In this document: positions 55,904 through 64,000 of the stretch, one piece after another
How positions within the stretch are numbered: the stretch's first letter is position 1
Layout of the letters: each line of letters starts with the position of its first letter
Assembly: GCF_016097555.1 (NCBI RefSeq)
Contig: NC_054703.1
Coordinates: forward strand, 5,177,036 to 5,241,035
DNA length: 64,000 nucleotides
From: Gigantopelta aegis
Taxonomy: Eukaryota; Mollusca; Gastropoda; Neomphalida; Peltospiridae
Reading direction: 5' to 3'
Notes under the pieces: model-generated
The model's database searches: none
Seen by the model: only the letters and a program-made list of their open reading frames with translations
What the model was told of the DNA's origin: nothing
Made by a program: the position numbers and the translations under genes

Positions 55904-57050
55904 AAATATGCGGAAATGACTCAAATGTGAAACTGTGGTGTAATATCTCATTAAAAAGCAAAAAGAAAAATAAAGAAGAAAAAGGCGGCGGTAGGATACT
56001 AGTAAATTAAGTAATAAAAAAATAGTTCAAATTTTGTTTTGGGTTGGGTTGTAAGTATTCGTTTGCTTAATAACTATATGAACGATCGTTTTATCCCAAG
56101 CAAAATGTAAATCACATATCTGTATGGTAGTTAATAATTATTGACATGAATTAACCTACGTAGAACACAGCCCAAATTGTTTTCAACAACTGAACAAAGA
56201 CCGATTCTGTAACAACAATACTCAATGATCAGTTGTAGACAGGAATTCCGTCATAGTAACAAGCTGACGCCTAGGGACCGATGGCGATGAGTTTTCGCCG
56301 TATGCATGTATGGCCACAAATGACTGCCAGGTCCGATGTCGGGAATTAACCTGCTTATATCAGTTTTGATGTTCAAGTACGCTACCACGATTTCTGATCA
56401 GGGCCACAAACTGTACTCAGAACGAGAAGGGTGTGTGGGAGTTTTAAAAAAAGGTTTCAGAAACTTTTTCAGCGTAGAATGTAGCCACAGTATTAATGAG
56501 ATTACCCATCGATACGCATTGGCAGTTAACAGTACGACAATGATATTTGTGGCTGTCGCAGTGAATTTACAAGTTCTTTTTTGACTGACGATTTGTTTAT
56601 GAAAATAATAACCGCTTGATATGAGACCCCCCTCCCCGGCCCCTGTAACTGTACTGCACAACGGCGGAATCGCCCACCCTACACTGCGCGATCACGTGGT
56701 CTACGTCTCGAAATAGATCGCCGAGCTTTGCAATTGTGTTGCGACGGTTTTTTCTCTCTTCAGATGTCACGAAGCGTAGCTGAATGTGGGTGCTGTCGGG
56801 TTTCTTTCTGTAGTAAGTGTATTAGTGATTAATATGTGGATTTTTTTGTATCACTTAACTCGAAAATGATTGATGTAAAGGTATTTGACGTCAAACATAG
56901 GATTGTTGTGGTATTAGAGCGGGACTCGTTGCCTACCGTTTGGTAGTCAGGAATTGCCAAACAAAGACATAGGTTGGTCTCTGACTGTAATGAGAGCGTG
57001 TTTATGTCCAAATGTCCGTCTAGCTCTCTTACAGTCAGAGTACTCGGGCT

Positions 57051-57399
57051 AGGCCGTACCCTCCGAGAATCTTGTCCTTTTTTCTTTTCTTTTTATATAT
57101 CTCCAGTAATAGCATAGAAATGTTTAATCTTTATAGTATGTTAAAAATTATTTATAAAATTTAGTGCCCCCCCCCCCCCCCATGGATTTTGGTCAGGGTA
57201 CGGCCCTGTAGTGTCTGTATATACTGTACGGTGTTCCTAATTGCTTGATTTGAATGTTTCTAGCAGATGAAACAAGATTTAACGGTTAATAATCCCATCC
57301 CACCCCCACCCCACCTCCAATAATTGCATACGTAGAAAGTAAAATCACGTTTCAGCTACTATAAGCATTATTTAGAAAAACACGTGACTATAAAATAAA
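57051..57399. other. No gene seen; C-tract at 57168
   Basis: Poly-C and T-rich sequence. Confidence 0.4.
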
Positions 57400-58250
57400 A
57401 ATTATGTATGTTTAAATTATATTTTATTCAAGAGATGTTTTGTTAATAGTTTAAAAATGCATATTTCAGAGGCGTATGCTGGGGGGGGGGTTTCGGGGGG
57501 GGGGGGACGACCCCCCCCCCCCCCCCCACACGCTACAACATACAGAGCTACAACATACAGGTTTATGCATAAATATTATGGTGTTTGTGGTGGTGCAAAA
57601 ACAAAATAAAAAAAGGGTCCACTAGGTTCATATTCCACCCCCGGCCCCCACCCCCTCCCCCAGGTTTCAAATCCCGCCCTGTATTTTACCCCAGAAAGCA
57701 TTACAAAAACACAGGAACTTGCCGAACAAACGAGAGTCCGATCCCGTAACAACGAGGTCGATCCCGTGTTTCTATTTCGAGTACTCCCTATTTTTAATAC
57801 AGAATAATGTGAATGTCGCAGAAAGGCAGTTATAAATTATAAAGTGAACGTGAAGCTCAAATATATTTGATCATTGTTTTGAACTGTAGAAAATTGCTCG
57901 AAAAACGAGACGAGAATCCGATCCGAACAACGATCATTGCCAAACAGTTATCGAGGTTGTCGAAAATCCGATCCCGCGCAAGTAGTTTCTATTTCGAGTA
58001 TCTAGTATTCTGACTACTATTTTTGAATACCGAGAAACATAATTGTGAAGACTGTTTGTAGGCCAAAACAATAGGCAGTGCGTATAAGTTATAAAGTGAA
58101 CGTGAAGCTCAAATATGGGATTTGAACATTGTTTTTTCAATTTATAAAACAAAAATGTAGAAAAAACTTCACGCCTCGAAAAAAAAATGTTAGAGAAGGC
58201 TATATTGAAACATATAGCGAAATTAATTGTGGTCTGAGGCCATATAAATG
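57400..58250 (-). promoter_or_regulatory. Diverged copies of the ZNF 5' exon/promoter block
   Basis: Two degenerate copies share phrases with 33395-33960 (TTTCTATTTCGAGT; AAACAATAGGCAGTG; AAGTGAACGTGAAGCTCAAA). The donor sites are not kept in the same form. The position upstream of ZNF-4 suggests the 5' end of that gene. A poly-G/poly-C insert lies at 57480-57535. Confidence 0.35.
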
Positions 58251-58404
58251 GAACCAGTGACGGTCACTAGAAAACTACCTTCGCCTGTTGTTCGGACAAT
58301 GGTATGCAGTTCGAACCGGACGTAGAATGTGTGCCACCCCCACCTCGGTGTCTACGGTCCTATAAATTAAAGCCCGACATAAAAAATTTTAAAATGAGTT
58401 AAAG

Positions 58405-58930
58405 TTTGTTTTGTTTAACGACACCACTAGAGCACATTGGTTAATTAATTATCATTGGGATTTAGCTAGAGCATCATCCTCTAGTCCCGAGTAGGCCTAC
58501 ACTGCCACTCGAGAGCTATATAGTCCGTCCCATCCTCTTACAAAAATCTGGTTGTTTTGTTTAACGACACCACTAGAGCACATTGGTTAATTAATTATGA
58601 TTGGGATTTAGCTCGAGCATCATCCATCATGCTTGTTCACTGGAGCGCATTGATTAATTTATCTTCGGCTATTGGATGTCAAACATTTGGTAATTCTGAC
58701 TGGTATTCATCAGAGGAAACCCGCTACATTTTTCTTAATGCACAGCAAGGGATCTTCTTTTTAAATGCATTTTCCCCACAGACAGGAAAACACGTACCAC
58801 GGCCTTTGTCCAGTTGTGGTGCACTGGTTGGAACGAGAACAAAAATCAGCTGAATGGATCCACTGAGGTAGTTCGATCCTGCGACGCAAGCACCTCAAGC
58901 GAGCACTCAACCGACTGAGCTAAATCCCCC
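58405..58930 (-). repeat. SINE type B plus a second partial copy
   Basis: A tail fragment (58405-58500) and a nearly complete SINE (58553-58930), both with TTTGTTTAACGACACCACTA. The head ends in GACTGAGCTAAATCCCC. They share the stretch ATTGGGATTTAGCT, so one may be a local duplicate. Confidence 0.8.
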
Positions 58931-59472
58931 CCCCCCCCCACACACACAAAACCAAACAAAACAAACCCTGCAGAACACTCCCAGGAATGTACATTCGAAT
59001 GTACCCTACGATAACGTCAAGAGTTGTTCCCCTTACATTATGTTCCATAACAACATGGCGGCCGATGTAGTGATAACGTTTCTAATCTGTGTTGTCGGAA
59101 AGCACTGAAGTGCAAGACTTCTGTATAATACGGTAAGACCTTAGGCGGATAACCTAAATTGATATGTTCCAGTTGGCAAAAGCGATTACCTAAAGGTTAT
59201 TTCAGTGTAACGGTTCCACTGGGAGCTGGTCAAAACATCCAAACCTAAATCGGAAATGCCTTGCTCAGTTGCTGCTTGCAGCCTTAGTTTCAAGTTTGCA
59301 GATTTCAGTCAGACCGAGAAAGAAAAGGTTCGCTAAACAGGTTTATGAGCTTCATGTTAAACCAAATTACCACATAAAGTTCCGGTCAAATAGTTCGCCT
59401 GCTGTCGTTGGACATGGGGCCGAGTGACCAAACGTGTTTATCCCAATAAATTTTCCAACCACCACCCCCCTC

Positions 59473-59511
<39 letters not shown>

Positions 59512-59774
59512 ATATAAAAAAGAAATAAAATAATAATAAAAATAAAGTCCTGTTATAAAAAAAAAAAAAAAATTGTTTTGACATAAGAAGAAGAAGAGTA
59601 AAAGTGTTTTAGAATTTTTTTTGTTTGTGTTTACTATTTTTGTGTGCAATGTAGAAAACAATCCACCCAGAAATGAATAATTTGTATTAAATTCTTTAGT
59701 ATTAAAAAAGGCGTTCCGAAATGGTTATTAGGTTTAATATGTAGTGTGAAAAACAGTTGAACAAGCGTTAGCAA
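58931..59774. other. No gene seen; A-tracts at 59474-59510 and 59558-59572
   Basis: Unique sequence. I see no coding region. Confidence 0.45.
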
Positions 59775-60056
59775 CATGATGTAGCCCTGTGTGTGGCCTG
59801 ATGCCCGGTTGATCTAGGATCAATCCCTGTCAGTGGGCACATTGGTCTAAATATTTCTCGTTCCAGCCAGTGCACCACGACCTGTATATCAAAGGCCATG
59901 GTATGTGCTGTCCTGTCTGTTGGAATTGTGCATATGGAAAGATGTAGTGGATTCCCTCTCTAAGACTATATCTCAGAATTACCTGAATGTTTAACATTAT
60001 ATAATACTAGTAATGCCGATGATTAATAAATCATTGTGCTCTAGTGGTGTCTTTGT
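59775..60056 (+). repeat. SINE, tail type B
   Basis: Degenerate head (GATGTAGCCCTGTGTGTGGC), B-box side GGATCAATCCCTGTCAGTGG, middle CCAGTGCACCACGACCTGTA, tail CTCTAGTGGTGTCTTTG. Confidence 0.85.
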
Positions 60057-60394
60057 TACATACATGCAGGCACAATAATTATAATACAAAAAATATATAA
60101 ATAAAACAAATAAAGTTATTATTATACATGGCCGTAATATGTTGGGCACTTTGTGGGCTGTTAAATAGGTTTTTTCTTAATGTGTTCATTGAACAGAACA
60201 TCTGTTTGCTATTAATAATCAGCCTTTTCATTGTTTACAATTTGTTTGTTATTGAGTCGTTGTGTAACAAAACACTCATTAGAAACATTTGTAAAATGTT
60301 GCCCCCCCCCCCCCCCCCCCCCCCCACCCCCCCACCCCCCCCAAAAAAAAAAACACCCAAAAAACAAAAACAAAGAAAAAAAAACCCTGCAGTC

Positions 60395-60655
60395 AGTAGA
60401 CCACTTGCCTTAGGACGTTAGGTACTTGGGTCAGAAGATTGAAACCCATCAATGGACACTTTTGTTGTTGTTCTGTCACAACCTACTGTGTCCTGTCTGT
60501 AGAAATGTGCATGTAAAAGATTCCTTCACTGTTGATGGAAAAAGGTAGCGCAGGTTTTCCTAACACTACAAGTAAAAATGATCAAATGTTTGACATCCAA
60601 TAGCCAGCCATTAATCAGTCAATCAAGACGCTGTAGTTGTGTTGTTAAACCAAAA
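60395..60655 (+). repeat. SINE, tail type B, old
   Basis: Diverged head, then TGTCCTGTCTGTAGAAATGT and GACATCCAATAGCCAGCCAT to TGTTGTTAAACCAAA. A C-tract and A-rich spacer precede it (60302-60385). Confidence 0.75.
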
Positions 60656-62525
60656 TAACCAAATCAAAACCAACCTTGCAAACAAATTGTTATATATATG
60701 ATTAAGCACGGGCATGGGAAGGTGCCAAAATGTGGGGGTCGGGTGGGCACGCACACACACATATACATATATATAAATACATGTATAAATATATAAAAAC
60801 CATCGCTGCTGCTACATGTACAAAATGGGGTGCACATGTATGCCCCCTTGCCCCCCCCCCCCCCCCACTTCCTACGCCAGTGTTAAGTTACATGTATGTA
60901 ACTTCAAGCACTACATTGATAAGAAACTTCAAAGTGAGGTGAATTATCTACCATACAGTATATAAACCCTATAAAGCGGACACCCACAGATCCAAGTGAA
61001 AAGTATGATTATAAACAGTGTCCAGTTTAGAGCAATTAGGAACACCGTACAGTATATACAGACACTACAGGGCCGTATTAGAATATTTACAATGTGTGTG
61101 CTGAATGGGGTAGGCATTATGAGGGTCTCCCCCGGAAAAAAAGGGTTATCTTTAGTGTTAGGATTAGGAAAATCATACAGTAATGATAAATCTTTAGTGT
61201 TAGGATTAGGAAAATCATACAGTAATGATAAAAGTCATTAATTTTGTCAAAAGGTGAACTCAAAAATATTTCCTGCGATATTCTCCATAGGAGATATCGC
61301 TTCTTATAATCTTGATTGGTCAAATTTTAATCACAAGACAATAGTTTGTTACGTCACTGTGTTTCTTTCAACGCTATCATTAGTGACGTCATGCCACTGC
61401 TAGTTAACGAGTCTACCGCTGCTAAATATAGTGACATTGATCGGGGAGTATCCTCTATATAATCAGTGTTCTCGCTGCTCCATTTAAGCGGGGCGCCCCG
61501 CCCTGCTATTCCATTTTGCTGCCCCGCAATTCCATTTTGCCGCCCTCCTTTATTTTTGAGCGCCCTCCTTTATTTTTGAATGCCCCTCTTTATTTTCCAG
61601 CACCTATCTCTGCTATTTCCAAATGCACTTTTTTCCACACAAAAAACAACGATCAGTCTGCACACTGGACAACAAAGAAAGCCGCGTTGTGTACAAAAAA
61701 GCAATTGACGAAACATTTACGACAGTTACCATAACGTAATTTAACAGTATTTTTAACAGCCTCTATTTTGTCTAATATATTATATATTTGTGTGTTTGTG
61801 TTAAGAAAGTTCTTTCCCTGACAGGCTTTTTGTTAGAAAATAATACAAGAGTACTTGTGCGTAATACAAACAAAACAGATCAAAAGTGCCCCTACTAGCT
61901 ATACATGTAGGTTAGGTGGTTAGGGCCTCCACAAGTACTCGAGTACTCGGGCACGGACCGAGCCTACTCTCGAGTGCCTAATAAACATAGGGGCTGAATA
62001 AGCATAGGGTCTGGAAAGTTTTCTAAAATCAATTAAAAGTAGGGTGTGGAATTAGCATAGCTAGGGTCTGGAAATTTAGCTAAATTGTAAAAATGACAAG
62101 TAATGAAAACAGAATACAACTGTAGTAAGATCTTGAAAGTATGCATATGTAACTCTGCCTAATTTTTGTCACTAATTTCTAATAGAGGCTATATGTAAGC
62201 ATTTGATAAATTAAGAATTGTAATAAGCGTTGGGTGCCGAATTAGCATAGGGGGTTACATTTTTTTCAGATGTAATTAAACGTAGGGTGCTGAATAAGCG
62301 TAGACACCAACATTTTTTTCACAAATTTAATAAACGTAGGTGTACCTTTATTTGGCAGTTGAGAGTAGCAAGACTCAAGTCCGTTCACAGGACTCGAGTA
62401 CCCATGCAAGGAAGAGCACTCTCATTTAATTATACTTTTTTACATCATTTTGCCATATATGCTTGCCACCTGTTACATTATAGGGCTGACTCATATGAGA
62501 CATGAAGTAAAACAAAAGTCGAATG
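60656..62525. other. No gene seen
   Basis: Mostly unique sequence, with a 41-bp direct duplication at 61151-61234 (TTTAGTGTTAGGATTAGGAA), short repeats of GCCGCCCTCC type at 61510-61600, and a C-tract at 60851. Confidence 0.5.
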
Positions 62526-62580
62526 TGTGTAATGTAATGTAATGTAATGTAATGTAATGTAATGTAATGTAATGTAATGG
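62526..62580. repeat. (TAATG)n microsatellite
   Basis: About ten pentamers GTAATGTAATG. Confidence 0.97.
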
Positions 62581-62654
62581 TATGATTGGGCATCCATGTT
62601 CAGTGCTGAAAATAAGATGCATAATCATATTAATGGTATTTTATTTTATTCTTT

Positions 62655-64000
62655 AGTCTCATTATCACCTAGTGTAAGTGTTGGGTACTCGGGTCTGGGT
62701 CCAGTTTGACCCTCCAGTACTGAGTCCAATGTTTTTATTCTTTAGTCTCATCATCACCTAGTGTAAGTGTTGGGTACTCTGGTCTCGGTCCAGTTTGACC
62801 CTCCAGTACTGAGTCCAATGTTTTTATTCTTTAGTCTCATTATCACCTAGTGTAAGTGTTGGGTACTCGGGTCTCGGTCCAGTTTGACCCTCCAGTACGG
62901 AGTCCAATGTTTTTATTCTTTAGTCTCATTATCACCTAGTGTAAGTGTTGGGTACTCTGGTCTGGGTCCAGTTTGACCCTCCAGTACGGAGTCCAATGTT
63001 TTTATTCTTTAGTCTCATCATCACCTAGTGTAAGTGTTGGGTACTCCGGTCTGGGTCCAGTTTGACCCTCCAGTACTGAGTCCAATGTTTTTATTCTTTA
63101 GTCTCATTATCACCTAGTGTAAGTGTTGGGCACTCCGGTCTGGGTCCAGTTTGACCCTCCAGTACTGAGTCCAATGTTTTTATTCTTTAGTCTCATCATC
63201 ACCTAGTGTAAGTGTTGGGTACTCGGGTCTGGGTTCAGTTTGACCCTCCAGTACTGAGTCCAATGTTTTTATTCTTTAGTCTCATTATCACCTAGTGTAA
63301 GTGTTGGGCACTCCGGTCTGGGTCCAGTTTGACCCTCCAGTACTGAGTCCAATGTTTTTATTCTTTAGTCTCATCATTACCTAGTGTAAGTGTTGGGTAC
63401 TCCGGTCTGGGTCCAGTTTGACCCTCCAGTACTGAGTCCAATGTTTTTATTCTTTAGTCTCATTATCACCTAGTGTAAGTGTTGGGTACTCGGGTCTGGG
63501 TCCAGTTTGACCCTCCAGTACTGAGTCCAATGTTTTTATTCTTTAGTCTCATTATCACCTAGTGTAAGTGTTGGGTACTCGGGTCTGGGTCCAGTTTGAC
63601 CCTCCAGTACGGAGTCCAATGTTTTTATTCTTTAGTCTCATTATCACCTAGTGTAAGTGTTGGGTACTCCGGTCTGGGTCCAGTTTGACCCTCCAGTACT
63701 GAGTCCAATGTTTTTATTCTTTAGTCTCATTATCACCTAGTGTAAGTGTTGGGTACTCCGGTCTGGGTCCAGTTTGACCCTCCAGTACTGAGTCCAATGT
63801 TTTTATTCTTTAGTCTCATTATCACCTAGTGTAAGTGTTGGGTACTCCGGTCTGGGTCCAGTTTGACCCTCCAGTACGGAGTCCAATGTTTTTATTCTTT
63901 AGTCTCATTATCACCTAGTGTAAGTGTTGGGTACTCGGGTCTGGGTCCAGTTTGACCCTCCAGTACTGAGTCCAATGTTTTTATTCTTTAGTCTCATTAT
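62655..64000. repeat. 89-bp satellite array, at least 15 copies
   Basis: Units repeat every 89 bp (TTTAGTCTCA at 62741 and 62830) and differ at a few fixed positions (TCATTATC/TCATCATC, ACTCGGGTC/ACTCCGGTC, TACTGAG/TACGGAG). Variation is low, so the array is young. It runs off the window. No SINE resemblance found. Confidence 0.97.

Larger units (their letters stand above)
54764..57050 (+). mobile_element. DNA transposon with 400-bp inverted ends and a helicase remnant
   Basis: The left arm 54764-55163 and right arm 56612-57050 are long imperfect inverted copies (outer end AGCCCGAGTACTCTGACTGT). Each arm carries near its tip a second short inverted pair, CTCTGACTGTAA/TTACAGTCAGAG. The interior keeps a helicase first exon (55157-55350) and a later SINE; the rest is deleted or unrecognised. 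A third end lies at 32789-33239. Transposons that carry a helicase next to the transposase are known (the AcademH group of Academ); assignment here is a guess, as no transposase is left. Confidence 0.72.

Noticed and set aside
59386-59661. Phe/Tyr-rich membrane-like frame
   Set aside because: Translation of A/T homopolymer tracts.
60128-60421. Frame with a hydrophobic start and a poly-Pro tail
   Set aside because: The second half is a poly-C tract and the start of a SINE; nothing supports a gene.

Overview
The window looks like a repeat-rich stretch of an animal genome, most likely a mollusc and probably a gastropod. The basis is recognition: many tRNA-derived SINEs have tails and central domains of the type common in mollusc assemblies. 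Tc1-type and TTAA-target DNA transposons are also present. Nothing is bacterial: there are no operons and no ribosome binding sites. Species cannot be named from sequence alone.

The host genes are four C2H2 zinc-finger genes, all on the minus strand and head to tail: ZNF-1 (7324-8709, 15 fingers), ZNF-2 (21093-22235, decaying), ZNF-3 (30372-31691, cut short at its 3' end) and ZNF-4 (49327-50199, 9 fingers). They share a start (MSS...), two constant first fingers, and linkers of the form TGVKN/TGVRN instead of the usual TGEKP. ZNF-1 to ZNF-3 lie in clearly duplicated units. Each has the single coding exon, a 3' splice site 120-135 bp upstream of the ATG, an intron with the same 49-bp repeats and blocks, and a 5' region with GTAAGT/GTGAGT donors at about 11.6-12.2, 25.7-26.7 and 33.4-33.9 kb. 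A diverged copy of that 5' region at 57.4-58.2 kb probably belongs to ZNF-4.

Between and around the genes are seven large tandem arrays: 85 bp (1-1826), 64 bp (2240-4611), 69 bp (6536-7265 and 20090-20878), 78 bp (24325-25675), 72 bp (37822-40743), 45 bp (50690-51815) and 89 bp (62655-64000, running off the window). The most interesting signal is that most of them are visibly built from pieces of tRNA-derived SINEs. The 85-, 69- and 78-bp units each carry an A-box-like motif. The 45-bp unit carries a B-box-like motif and sits inside an otherwise recognisable SINE. The 72-bp unit begins in the 3' tail of a SINE. Because the gene units are duplicated, the single-copy 'before' state survives for two arrays: the 78-bp array against 10.5 and 33.3 kb, and the 64-bp array against 29.8 kb.

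Mobile DNA includes two Tc1-type elements with DDE transposases (14676-16171, one frameshift; 44275-45876, two nonsense codons, inserted in a SINE) and a truncated relative (17303-17784). There are also two or three elements with TTAA target duplications (46161-47673, 53791-54601, probably 41651-42420). A 2.3-kb element with 400-bp inverted ends (54764-57050) keeps the first exon of a RecQ-like helicase. Several foldback or MITE elements and about 20 SINE copies, many with target-site duplications, complete the set. I saw no reverse transcriptase, capsid or envelope sequence.

No experiment or search was run. Gene products come from motif reading. Intron models, element families and any link between the zinc fingers and the arrays are inference.
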